From Symbiodinium natans (Eukaryota > Sar > Dinophyceae > Suessiales > Symbiodiniaceae), in the NCBI GenBank assembly GCA_905221605.1, contig CAJNDS010002446.1, positions 965,129 through 1,029,128 on the forward strand: a stretch of DNA of 64,000 nucleotides, read 5' to 3'. A program made the position numbers and the translations under genes. Of this stretch, positions 11,313 through 21,066 are shown in pieces (position 1 is the first letter of the stretch; each line of letters opens with the position of its first letter). The notes under the pieces were generated by a model that had not been told where the DNA came from, ran no database searches, and saw only the letters and a list, made by a program, of their open reading frames with translations.

Positions 11313-11700
11313 AACCCCTCACCCTAAACCCTAAACCCTAAACCCTAAAACCCCAAAAACATCAACCCTAAAACCCGAAAGCCCGAAAACCCTGAACCCT
11401 AAACCCTAAACCCTAAACCCTAAACTCTAAACCCCAAAGGTTTTTTTTCACCAAGCCAAGGCTCGCAGCCGAAGCTTACGAGATCGTCTTCGGCCGCCAT
11501 GCGGATGAGGCATGGCGGGGTAGGGATTTAGGGTTTAGGGGTTTAGGGTTTAGGGGTTTAGCGTTTAGGGTTTAGTGGTAGGCCGAAGATGCGGCAATGT
11601 ATTGGTGTGGGCGTTGACGTGGTTTAGGGTTGTTACGTCCCTAAACCCTAAACGCTAAACCCTAAACCCTAAACCCTAAACCCTAAACCTAAACCCTAGG
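11313..11700. repeat. three short telomere-like arrays, orientation C, G, C
   Basis: CCCTAAA at about 11313-11440, TTTAGGG at about 11520-11570, and CCCTAAA at about 11638-11700, separated by 70-80 bp of unique DNA. The orientation flips twice in 400 bp. Confidence 0.9.
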
Positions 11701-12355
11701 GTGAAAGGGCATAAGGCTTCGGGTTGTCATATAGTCGGTAGGCATGTGGCTGGGAGCCATGTCCCTGGTCAAAGCCCCGCTTCATCTTTGTCATCCGCCT
11801 GCTTGACTTTCAATCATAGGTTGGGGGGCCTTGCAGGGTTTAGGGTTTACGGTTTAGGGTTTGGGGTTTGGGGTTGAGGGTTGAGGGTTTAGGGTCCAGG
11901 GCTTCGGTTTTTGCGGCTCATGGGTACTTACAGCCCCAATGATGACTGTACTTACAAGCCCTCTAAGTCCCTAAGTAGGGTCTCACTGCAGTTATACTTG
12001 GAGTGATATGTGCCCATGAAGGCGGCCTTCATGCTGCACCTCTCATGCACTCCGCACGCGACATATGCATTTTGTTTAGTTGCACGTTTAATCATATCGG
12101 GTTTATGTTGTAATCATGGGTCAGGATGAACGTAATACAAGATTTGAAGGTGAGACTGAAAGCTTCCACAATTGTCGCGCTGCGGAACTTGCAGTCCCGC
12201 AATCGGCTTAGTTTAGGGCTCAGTGTTTGTTGGGTGATGGTGCCTATTGTTGAGCTGCTTCTTCAGAATCAGCCGGATCCATACATGGCAGGTCTGGCCG
12301 AAAATGAACGCGACGCTGAAGGCCTTCCACAAAGCGCACGCGGAACTTCGGCATC
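11701..12355. other. unique sequence with a weak 180-bp internal duplication
   Basis: A short TTTAGGG patch lies near 11837-11890. The words AACGTAATACAAGATTTGAAGG (near 12128) and AACGCGACGCTGAAGGC (near 12305), each followed by CTTCCACA and GCGGAACTT, suggest an old duplication. No gene is recognised; the 89-codon frame at 12126-12395 runs into telomere repeats. Confidence 0.4.
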
Positions 12356-12357
12356 CA

Positions 12358-12418
12358 CACGGTTTACGGTTTACGGTTTACGGTTTAGGGTTTAGGGTTT
12401 AGGGTTTAGGGTTAGGGT
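12358..12418. repeat. telomere-like array, TTTACGG then TTTAGGG
   Basis: Four TTTACGG variant units followed by four TTTAGGG units. Confidence 0.9.
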
Positions 12419-12613
12419 GAGTCGTTCAATGTATTCTGAATTCTGACCCCTGCGAGCCAAGGAACTTCTGCTGGGAACCGATGACAACTCCACCCCTGCG
12501 TTGCGCAGAGTGTCGAGCGTGTGCCTTATACAGGAGACGCTTGGCTCGCACGTCTGATGCTAAGGTTGAGGCCGTGTCCAAGGGCTCTACTGAGTAAAGC
12601 AGGCAATATTGGG

Positions 12614-12752
12614 ACCCTAAGCCCTAAGCCCTAAACCCTAAGCCCTAAGCCCTAAGCCCTAAGCCCAAAGCCCAAAACCCTAAACCCTAAACCTAAACGC
12701 TAAACCCTAAACCGTAAACCCTAAAGCCTAAACCCTAGACCCTAAAGGTTTC
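12614..12752. repeat. telomere-like array, CCCTAAG/CCCTAAA
   Basis: CCCTAAG units, then CCCTAAA with point variants, in opposite orientation to the 12358 array. Confidence 0.9.
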
Positions 12753-12884
12753 CCTGTGTCAGAATATTTCGGTGGCCCGCTCCCAAATATCGCAGTTCCC
12801 TGGATGCTCGCTTAGGGAGTATCAAGGGTCGCAAGGGTTGTGGTGGGTGGTGCAGGGGCTCGCGGAACGAAGAACATTCCTCAA

Positions 12885-13237
12885 ACCTAAGCCCTAAATC
12901 CTAAACCCTAAACCCTAAACCCTAAACCCTAAACCCTGAACCCTAAACCCTGAACCCTGAACCCTGAACCCTGGACCCTAAACCCTGAACGCTCGGCCCT
13001 AAACCGCCTGAGGATGCGCTTGGTGGAGGATGCGTACAGGATGCTTGAGGTGGTGTCGGTGGCTGTGGCTGGCGGCTCACGCAGTGACCAGATTTGAAGA
13101 GACTTTATCCGCGGTGCCGACAACCTTAAACCCAAAACCCTAAACGCCCTAAACCCTAAATCCTAAATCCTAAACCCTAAACCCTAAACCCTAAACCCTA
13201 AACCCTAAACCCTAAACCCTAAACCCTAAACCCTAAG
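12885..13237. repeat. two CCCTAAA arrays around a short spacer
   Basis: CCCTAAA/CCCTGAA units at about 12885-12990 and 13130-13237. The 140-bp spacer holds no recognisable gene. Confidence 0.9.
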
Positions 13238-13308
13238 AGCGCACTCAGCTGGTGCACTGAGGTGAGGTTGACACCTTACGGCCATTGACGATGGAGCTCC
13301 TGGGTTCC

Positions 13309-13645
13309 GTGGGGGGGGGGGGGTTAGGGGCTTAGGGCTTAGGGCTTGGGGTTTAGGGCTAGGGGTTAGGGTGTAGGGTTTAGGGTTTTGGGTTTAGGGG
13401 TTTAGGGATGTAGGGTTTAGGGTGTAGGGTTCAGGGGTTTAGGGGTTTAGGGGTTTAGGGTTAGAGGTTTCAGGTCTTGAGGTTGTTGAGGGTCGAAGGT
13501 TGAGTTTAGGGTTTAGGATTTAGGATTTAGGGTTTAGGGTTCAGGGTTTAGGGGGGTGGGGAGGGTCGTCTCGACACCCTGAGCCCTATACCCTAAACCT
13601 TAAACCCTAAACCCTTAAACCCTAAACCCTAAACCCTAAACCGTA
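13309..13645. repeat. degenerate TTTAGGG block meeting a CCCTAAA block
   Basis: After a run of 15 G, TTTAGGG and GGGGTTTAG variants fill about 13323-13555. CCCTAAA units follow from about 13580 to 13645. This is a second G-to-C head-to-head junction. Confidence 0.85.
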
Positions 13646-13737
13646 GATCTTAAGTGCAGGAGACGCTGGCCTTGATGAGCACGGCGGCCGAGTCCTTGAT
13701 TGCGCGCCTGGATTTGAAGCCCAGGGCGAAGGATAAG

Positions 13738-14305
13738 GGGGTTTAGGGTTTAGGGTTTAGGGTTTAGGGTTTAGGGTTTAGGGTTTAGGGTTTAGGGTTT
13801 GGGGTTCCCTTAAAGGAGATTCGACAGTTGGGGGCAGAAAAGGGGTACCCCTATTTGGGGAAGTGCGGAAGACCATGGCAGAGTAGGGTTTAGGAGCTGG
13901 GGGTTGGTTAGTGTTTAGGGTTTAGGGTTTAGGGTTTAGGGTTTAGGGTTTAGGGTTTAGGGTTTAGGGTTTAGGGTTTAGGGTTTAGGGCTTAGGGTTT
14001 CGGGTTTAGGGTTTAGGCTGCGAATGGTTGCCGGCGACTCCCCAGCGAACGGTTGTCGGTTAACCTTTAGTTATGCTAGGACTGTGGACAACTAAGGCTG
14101 TTTGGTAGAGGACACCCCGTAACGGACACCTGCTTCGGGACCATCTCAGATCCCCCTCCCCATGTGGCGGGTTCTGTTGATCCAGTTCTATGTAACTGGG
14201 GAAGGTTAGGGTTTAGGGTTTAGGGTTTAGGGTTTAGGGTTTAGGGTTTAGGGTTTAGGGTTTAGGGTTTAGGCTTTAGGGTCTAGGCTTTAGGGCTTAG
14301 GGTCG
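13738..14305. repeat. three TTTAGGG arrays with unique spacers
   Basis: Arrays at about 13738-13805, 13905-14020 and 14207-14305, all TTTAGGG on the plus strand. The spacers of about 100-190 bp show no gene. Confidence 0.9.
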
Positions 14306-14447
14306 TCAGACGCCTGAGGTTTGGGATAATTTCCTCCGGCAATTCGTACGGAAACCAAACTTGGATGACGGCCGCCGAGGTACTATGAAGGAGCGAACAT
14401 CACCTGTCCGCCACTTGCTTTGGGTTCAGCCCTTATGACCATTCTTT

Positions 14448-14556
14448 CCCTAAGGGTCCATGTACTTCATTCTTACATACTTGGGCCCCGAAGTCCCTAT
14501 ATGTGAGGTACTTTAAGGCCCAAGTGTTCCCTGTTTAGGTACATGGACCCTTAGGG
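14448..14556. repeat. fold-back element, 18-bp perfect arms
   Basis: CCCTAAGGGTCCATGTAC at 14448-14465 pairs with its exact complement at 14539-14556. Inside, a second perfect 9-bp pair (ACTTGGGCC at 14479-14487, complement at 14517-14525) continues the hairpin. The shape is that of a MITE-like or structured-RNA relic; no terminal duplication was found. Confidence 0.8.
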
Positions 14557-14850
14557 TTTTGCTCCCCAACGCTACAGGTCAAGATTGTACACGGGTTCTG
14601 GTTTGTGCCGGATCAATGCAACGTCGGCACAAGTGGACATGTTTTCGCAAGCCTGAATCAGTAGTTGCCTAGGGGGCCCCGCTTAGAATTCCCAGCTTTT
14701 GGCTAGAGCACGCGGAGAAGTTGCATCGACTTCCATTTTCTGAGGTTGTCCCTGTATGGGTTTCCGAAATTAGGGGTACCTTCTTGGGGTTCTTTATGTG
14801 TTTAGGGAATCCGATTATATGGGGGTGTATTAGGGGTCCCTTATTCTCGT
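14557..14850. other. unique spacer
   Basis: No gene seen. The last 100 bp carry the AGGGGTACC/AGGGGTCCC words noted near 6190-6310. Confidence 0.4.
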
Positions 14851-14918
14851 AAACCCTAAACCCTAAACCCTAAACCCTAAACCCTACACCCTAAACCCTA
14901 AACCCTAAACCCTAAACC

Positions 14919-14985
<67 letters not shown>

Positions 14986-15050
14986 ACCCTAAACCCTAAA
15001 CCCTAAACCCTAAGCCCTAAACCCTAAACCCTAAACCCTAAACTCTAAAC
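14850..15050. repeat. telomere-like array with CCCTCAA block
   Basis: CCCTAAA units flank a homogeneous block of about 11 CCCTCAA units at about 14913-14987. The homogeneity of the variant block points to recent local expansion. Confidence 0.95.
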
Positions 15051-15555
15051 TGAGTGAGCCCGGGGCCGTCGAGCAGGGTGAACGCGCCGAAGCCGGCAGC
15101 GAGGCAGCTCCGGAGCCAGAAGCCCTCCGACGAGCGACGGAGCTACGGAGCTCCAGTCCCGCAGGCAGCTGCGTGCTGCACCGTGGACCCGGCAGGTCGC
15201 TGGCGAGAAACCCGTCGATACCCCAAACCTTCGGGTAAAACATGGCGACTTCTTTTTGCGAGGGCTTTCTGGGCCTTTTCTCAGAAGAGCCCCACCTCCG
15301 GACGTGGTCCTGTTTCGTGGACCAGAGGCCAGTCCAGGCAGGCAGCCCGAGCTTCTGCAGCCCCTCAGGTCTTTCTGGGAGTGGCCCCCTGCCTTGGGAG
15401 GCCCCCTGCCTTGAAGCCCCCCCCGCCCTGTGCCTGCAATCTGGGAGGCCTCTTGCTCAGGCATGGCCTGGCCGAGCTGCCTGAGGGGCCCAACCTGGAA
15501 CCTGAAGCCTGGAGGCCGCTGCCTGGGAACGCCCCCGCAGACCCTCTCAAGCAAG
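15051..15555. other. GC-rich sequence, coding status uncertain
   Basis: Overlapping open frames exist on both strands (plus 15054-15890, minus 15045-15554). None has a recognisable domain, and the plus frame runs on into a tandem repeat. I do not call a gene. Confidence 0.35.
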
Positions 15556-15890
15556 TGATCCAGATCCCCAACCAGGATGCAGCATCGCCAAGGGCAAGGG
15601 CGGCAGCCAGCCCCAATCCCAAACCTCTGGTTTTTTTGGCACTTTTAGAAAGCATCACAAAGCCACCGCGCCTCCCAAACAAGGCCTTCCACAATGCAGC
15701 ATCATCGAGGCGAAGGCAGCAGCAGGGCGAAAGCGGCAGCAACCCCCCATCCCAAACCTCTGACTTCACGCCCTTCCAAGCAAGTTTTCCAAATCCCGGC
15801 CCAGGACGTAGCATCGCCAAGGGCGAAGGCGGCAGCCAACCCCAATCCCAAACCTCTGACTTTTTGGCCCTCCCAGAAGCCCTCGACTGA
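15556..15890. repeat. tandem repeat of about 105-115 bp, three units
   Basis: Units contain GCAGCATCGCCAAGGGC, then GGCGGCAGCCA, then AATCCCAAACCTCTG. They are seen near 15575, 15695 and 15800 with drift. The unit stays open in one plus frame, which explains the 278-codon frame. Confidence 0.75.
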
Positions 15891-16017
15891 TGGACATCGT
15901 CCCTTGCAACGCCAAGGGGTTGCGAACTTCAGGGCAATTGATCTGCATCGATGCCGAGCTTCTAAACCCAACCAGTAGAAAAGATAAAAATAACAAAAGC
16001 ACGATCAGAGTTGAAAA

Positions 16018-16133
16018 GAACCTAAACCCTAAACCCTAAACCCTAAACCCTAAACCCTAAACCCTAAACCCTAAACCCTAAACCCTAAACCTTAAACCCT
16101 CAACCTTAAACCCTCAACCCTCAACCCTCCACC

Positions 16134-16228
<95 letters not shown>

Positions 16229-16290
16229 ACCCTAAACCCTAAACCCTAAACCCTAAACCCTAAACCCTAACCCTGAACCCTAAACCTAGG
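16018..16290. repeat. long telomere-like array, CCCTAAA then CCCTCAA then CCCTAAA
   Basis: About 10 CCCTAAA units, then about 18 CCCTCAA units, then CCCTAAA again, over 270 bp. It has the same variant and the same nested order as the 14850 array, so the two probably share ancestry. Confidence 0.95.
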
Positions 16291-16403
16291 ATCCCCAAGT
16301 CCCAGTTCTGGCGAGGCCAGCAACCTTGACGTTGGAGGAGTTCCAAGACCTCCTGCTCGAGGCCTCTTCGATCTGCGCCACCTGGCAAGTCCTGACCCAT
16401 AGG

Positions 16404-16830
16404 CTTTAGGGTTTAGGGTTTAAGAGTTTAAGGGTTTAGGGTTCAGGGTTTAGGGTTTAAGGGTTTAGGGGTTTAGGGGTTCAGGGGTTAACTCCAAGAC
16501 CCTTCGGGTTGTGGAGATGTGACAATGTCGCTCTTTGGACAAGGCCTGTCCTGTCTCCGAACGTAATTCGCACCCAGTTCCGGGCAGGTGAGAGCCTGGG
16601 AGGTCTCCGGATCGTTGTTCTACTGTTGGCGGTGGGGGGTGGGGGTGGCATTGGTTTCCTTGCTGCCCCCCGCTAGACTACCCCTCCTAGGTTCCCCCAA
16701 CAAACATTTGAGGGGGGGGGAAACCCTGAACCCTAAACCCTAAACCCTAAACCCTAACCCCTAACCCCTAAACCCTAAACTCTGACCCCTAACCCCCAAA
16801 CCCTAAACCCTAAACCCTAAACCCTAAATT
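16404..16830. repeat. TTTAGGG block and CCCTAAA block with unique spacer
   Basis: Degenerate TTTAGGG at about 16404-16495 and CCCTAAA/CCCTAAC at about 16722-16830. The spacer shows no gene. Confidence 0.85.
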
Positions 16831-16904
16831 TCAGGCCTAGCGGCACGGGCCGGCCCCCGCCCCCCAAAGCACGAAACCTTGAACCTTGGCACTGTCTTCT
16901 CTTT

Positions 16905-17635
16905 CCGTTTTCTTTGTACCTTGTCTTTGTCTCTCTCCTCTCGCTCTCTTTCCATTTTTCTTTGTCCTTTTTCTTTTTCGCTCTCCTCTCTCTCTCTCTC
17001 TCTCTCTCTCGCTCTCTCGCGTGTTTTTTTTTTGTCTTTGTTTCTTCCTCTCGCTACTTGCCTGTTTTTCTTTTTCTCTGTCTTTATCTTTCTCCTCTTA
17101 CTTCCCTGCGCTTCCTTGTTTTTATTTCCTCTTTCTCTTGTCTCTCTTTATCTTTATTCTCCTCTGCTTCCTTGTTTTCATTTTCTCTTTATCTTTATCT
17201 TTTTTGTTTCTCTTTCTCTTTATTCTCTGTCTCTTCAATATCTTTTTCCTTCTACTTCTCTTTGTCTGTCGCTCTCTCTTTCTCTTTCTCTTTCTCTTTC
17301 TCTTTCTCTTTCTCTTTCTCTTTCTCTTTCTCTTTCTCTTTCCCTTTCTCTTGCTGTTGGTCTTTCTCTGTTTCTTTTCCTCTCTTTGTTTCTCCTTCAC
17401 CTCTCTCTTTTTTCTTTTCTTTCTGTTGCTGTTAGTCTTCCTCTGTCTGTCTCTCTCTCTCTCTCTCGCTCTCTCTCTTCTTTGTTTTTTTTTTTGAATC
17501 TCTCTCCCTCTCTATCTTCTCACTTTCTCTTGTTCGTTCACCTTTCTCTTCTTCGTTCACCTTTGTCTCTTTTTCTCTTTCATTCTTCGTCTCCTTCTCT
17601 CTGTCTCTCTTTCTCCTGCCTTCGCCCCCCCTCCC

Positions 17636-17683
<48 letters not shown>

Positions 17684-17686
17684 CCC
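16905..17686. repeat. CT-rich polypyrimidine tract ending in poly-C
   Basis: About 730 bp of almost pure pyrimidine on the plus strand, with a regular (CTCTTT)n core near 17275-17345 and CTCTCT runs. It ends in a run of more than 40 C (about 17637-17682) and a short GC-alternating tail. Long Leu/Ser/Phe frames here are artefacts. Such tracts can form triplex or i-motif structures. Confidence 0.95.
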
Positions 17687-19085
17687 GCGCGCGCGCGCGC
17701 ACCCGCATCAGGAGCATCATTGGGGTTGGTTTGGGAGCCCAAAAGACATTCTAAGCATGAGTTTTGCCTTCGAAAAACCTTCAGAAAACGCTGTAAACAC
17801 GTGTTTTTGAGCTTGGGAAGCCTTTTGGAACCGAGGAAGAGAGAGCATCATGAGCATCAGCGGCCTCCCCCAGGCCATCCGAAACCTCCTGAAACACGCC
17901 GATTATATGTGCTTGAACGCTTGCGTGCCCACCAAACCCCCAAAAGCAAGACCCCGAATGCCCTTAAGCGCATTCGGGGTCCTGCTGTTCGGGTGTTTTG
18001 TAGGCACGAAGCCGTTCGAGCGCGTAAAATGAGCGATTTTAGGGGCGTTTTTACGTGGACCCACAAAACACTCGGTATTTACGAGGTTTTCTGCTGTTGG
18101 AACACCCCCCCAAACCGAGCATCATGAGCATCAGCTGGGTCTCTGGGCCGTGGGCCCGGCCCACGAAGCCCATGAGAAACGATGGCTCGATGATGCACCC
18201 AGACCCCGCGCATCAGCAGCATCAGCAGACCCCCCCCCCCGACGTGGGTTTCGATGATGCGCACTTTGGGGGCGGGTCAAGGGCAACAAGGGTGGGGGTC
18301 GGAGGCACGCGTGAAAACCCTCATAAAAACACGGTATTTACGGTGATTTCAGCGTTTTTCAGCGTTTTTTCTTGCCTTGGGTCCGCGGGCCAGGGCTGCT
18401 GATGCTCATGATGCTCGCCTGGTTTTGGGCTTCCGGTACCCCCCTAAACCTTGAAAAACACGGTTTCGGCCTGGCGCGCGCCCCATGTGAAAAGCTAGGG
18501 TTGATGATGCGCGCCCGTGAGGGTTTAATGGGGTGCTGCGGGTGTTTTGTGGCCTCGGTTTTTCGTAAAAACCCATGGTTTTTACGTGGCTTTTCGCACC
18601 ACCGCGTGTTGCGTCCCCTTGGATGCCGTTTCGGAGGCCTCCCGAAGGGCCCCACGCGAATTTGAAGCAATTTTGGGCGGGGTCGGCGGCTCGGGCGCTC
18701 GCCCCTTAAAGCTAGCGCTTTAGTGCGACGCGGGCTCCGCCCTGGACCACGGGCGGCGCGGGGGCCGGATTTAAGAGCCTCCGGCTCAAGCCGCCGACCC
18801 TGCTGGAGCATAGTTGAAAGGTTTAAACGCGCTCGTCAGCTCAAAGGATGCCAAAAGTTGATTTGCTTGAGCCTCTGTGAAACGTTGGGGGGGGGGGGTA
18901 GGGGGTAGCACCAGGACCCAAACACAAGCTGAAGCCAGCTGGGTTGGGGGGGTTGGGGCAAAGGACCCCTATGTGCTCTGCGAAACCGCCCATGGTCCGC
19001 GAGTTTATGCGGTGTGGGTGGCCTGGCCCTCGAGGGAAAGAGGGAGGTTTTCACCTCCTTTTACGCCGCCAGCCAGGGTTGGCGG
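17687..19085. other. GC-rich spacer with a dispersed CATCATGAGCATCAG word
   Basis: GAGCATCATGAGCATCAG occurs at about 17840 and 18117 on plus and inverted at about 18399, with looser GCATCAGCAGCATCAG copies near 18208. A hairpin, GACCCCGAATGC at 17950-17961 with its complement at 17970-17981, lies between them. Short frames occur on both strands; no domain is recognised. Confidence 0.5.
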
Positions 19086-19087
19086 AC

Positions 19088-19340
19088 CCTGACCCCTAAA
19101 CCCTAAGCCCTAAACCCTAAACCCTAAACCCTTAAACCCTTGAACCCTAAACCCTAAACCCTGAACCCCAAGGGGGGGTGGTACAGAGGAGGGTACTTGG
19201 GGTACCCATGAGGGTGGTGGTGTTTTTGCTGTAGTTCACAGGAGCCAGTGGTTTTGCAGGGCTTCGGTCGCTTCGGCTGCCTCCAAGGGTTTAGGGTTTC
19301 GGGTTCATGGTTTAGGGTTTAGGGTTTAGGGTTTAGGGGG
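19088..19340. repeat. CCCTAAA block and TTTAGGG block
   Basis: CCCTAAA/CCCTAAG at about 19088-19170 and TTTAGGG at about 19285-19340, with a unique spacer. Confidence 0.85.
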
Positions 19341-19853
19341 TTGATTTAAGTCCGATGATGCCCAGATTTGCGTAAGGGTCCGGAAACCTGGAGCTGTTGA
19401 ATCCAGAGAAGCAGGACTTTGGGACCCTTTCGGGTTTGTGTTAGGTTTTTCTGGTTCAAGGGGTGCACGCTGGACAGGTTTTGTTTTCTTTTGCTCGCCC
19501 TTGCGCCGCCTTAGCCGGACAAAGCCATGCGTCAAGGGATGAAAGCTCGTACCCCTAAGGTTGTAACCAATACTACCTTAAGGATTTCTAAAAAAGGCTC
19601 CCCAAATTCCTAGGGTACAAACCTTAGGGGTCCAAGGTGCAACCCCGAGAATGCGCATTTTTCCCTGCCGAGGTTTTGACCAAGCAGGCGTACGGCCTGC
19701 TGATCCGACAGAGTCGTGAGGACCTCCCGGTGAACTCCTCCAACCTTGTCCAGCTGGGCCTCGCCGACATGACCGCATCCGTGCGGAAGCTCATGCTTGG
19801 CGACTTCGCCCCAAGGCTTCCCGCACCACCAAGCGAGGCCGCATACAATCCAA
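19341..19853. other. unique sequence before the AT satellite
   Basis: No gene recognised. The stretch at 19640-19850 has an open plus frame with a protein-like look (residues EVLTKQAYGLLIRQSREDLP onward) that ends in the AT satellite. It could be a truncated exon, but no family is known to me. Confidence 0.35.
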
Positions 19854-20075
19854 TGTATATATATATATATGTGTACATGTATATATGTATATATTGTTAT
19901 ACATATATATATATGTGTATGATATTGTATTGTATTATATTATCTTATATTATATTGTATTGTACTGTATTGTATATCCATATATTATATCATATTATAT
20001 CATATTATGTCATATTATATCATATTATATCATATTATATCATATTATATCATATTATATCATATTATATCATAT
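19854..20075. repeat. AT satellite, left part (CATATTATAT unit)
   Basis: TATATA and TGTATAT variants grade into perfect tandem CATATTATAT 10-mers (about 19985-20075). This is the insertion target of retroelement copy A and continues beyond that element at 37430. Confidence 0.95.
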
Positions 20076-20375
20076 TGTGAAGTCGACCAGCACTGGACTT
20101 GCACTAAGCCAATGCAATCACAGCCCGGTCACGCTGTTTTACGACTTCGCGAGTTCAAGCACTTGTGCAGCTACGCCTGAGTGCGTCCGGTCGGACCGCA
20201 CAGCAACCTAAGAGCTACTGTACGACTCTACCGTGCTCAAAGGCACAAGCTCGGTACTTGAGCCAAAACATTGGCATTGATGCGAATTGCAAAACTCTAC
20301 ATGCAAAGGAAAACTACTACAGTACTGGCCCTGGCAGCTTTGCACATGCAGCATGCGTGCATAGACCTGCTCACA
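20076..20375 (-). repeat. copy A 3' LTR (left)
   Basis: 300 bp, TG...CA ends, matching 37130-37429 except at two sites. On the sense strand it contains TTTTGGCTCAAG (20257-20268), the 3' end of the dinoflagellate spliced leader. Confidence 0.95.
20257..20276 (-). promoter_or_regulatory. spliced-leader-like motif in LTR
   Basis: The sense strand reads GCCAATGTTTTGGCTCAAG. This is the known dinoflagellate leader 3' portion (GCCATTTTGGCTCAAG) with a 3-base insertion. The same motif is present in all four LTRs (also 37311-37330, 38118-38137, 54762-54781). It is read as a relic of trans-splicing captured into the LTR, or as a mark of the transcript 5' end. Confidence 0.7.
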
Positions 20376-20386
20376 TTCGCCCCTCA
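20376..20386 (-). promoter_or_regulatory. candidate polypurine tract, copy A
   Basis: The sense strand TGAGGGGCGAA directly abuts the 3' LTR start TGTGAGC. It is purine-rich with one C, and the same sequence sits at 38246-38256 in copy B. Confidence 0.6.
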
Positions 20387-21066
20387 GCCGAGGCTTCCAG
20401 CTCATCTCGAGCTCGGAGTGCAGCAGGCACTCGCGCTGAACACAGAAAGGGAAGGGAGAGGGTGTCGCGTGCGACCGCGGTGGTCCGCACATCATGAGCA
20501 TTGGCATGCGGCAGGGACGCTAGCCCGCACCACCACAACGAACGCACGACGACAGCAACCCTCAGCAGCCCTAAACAGCCCTTTCCCTGGAGGTCCTCAC
20601 CCTTTTGCTGGTGGGCGAGGCTCTTGAATCCTCGAGCTGGTCTCTAGCTGCCAGTACGCAGACTATGGTACAAATGGTACACTGTACAAACTACCGGCCC
20701 TAAGCTACGGCTACGGCTACTCACCTATCCAGAACTACCCTACGGGCTACCGGACTCAGCGAGAGCCGCGCACATCGCTTGTGCCGCAGCCAGTGCAACT
20801 CGCACGCGCTTCGGCGAGCGCACTGCCGCGACCAGGACACGGTCCGCAGCACCTGCAAAAGAGCACCCTCGACAAGAGGGGCCACAGGCAGGGCGGAGAA
20901 GAAAAGTGCGGGGAATGCAAAATGGGCAGGCTTCCAACCTGCCGCGGCTTTTCGCCCGCAGTCACGCAAAAGAAAGTGCAAAAGGTTGGCGAAGCAACGT
21001 GCCGTGCTGCAACGCCTGCTCTGATAATGCGTGGATGCATACCACGCCGCGCCAACTGGCCGCAGC
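20387..21066 (-). other. copy A 3' non-coding region
   Basis: Lies between the last stop codon and the polypurine tract. The part from about 20676 to 21066 is shared with copy B. The part next to the LTR (20395-20675) is different sequence from the matching part of copy B. It contains one copy of the dispersed GC-rich motif near 20826. Confidence 0.6.

Noticed and set aside
15054-15890. 278-codon plus frame as a gene
   Set aside because: Its second half is a three-unit tandem repeat, its first half overlaps an equally long minus frame, and no domain is seen.
16879-17754. 291-codon Leu/Ser/Phe frame
   Set aside because: Produced entirely by the CT-rich tract; no start context or domain.
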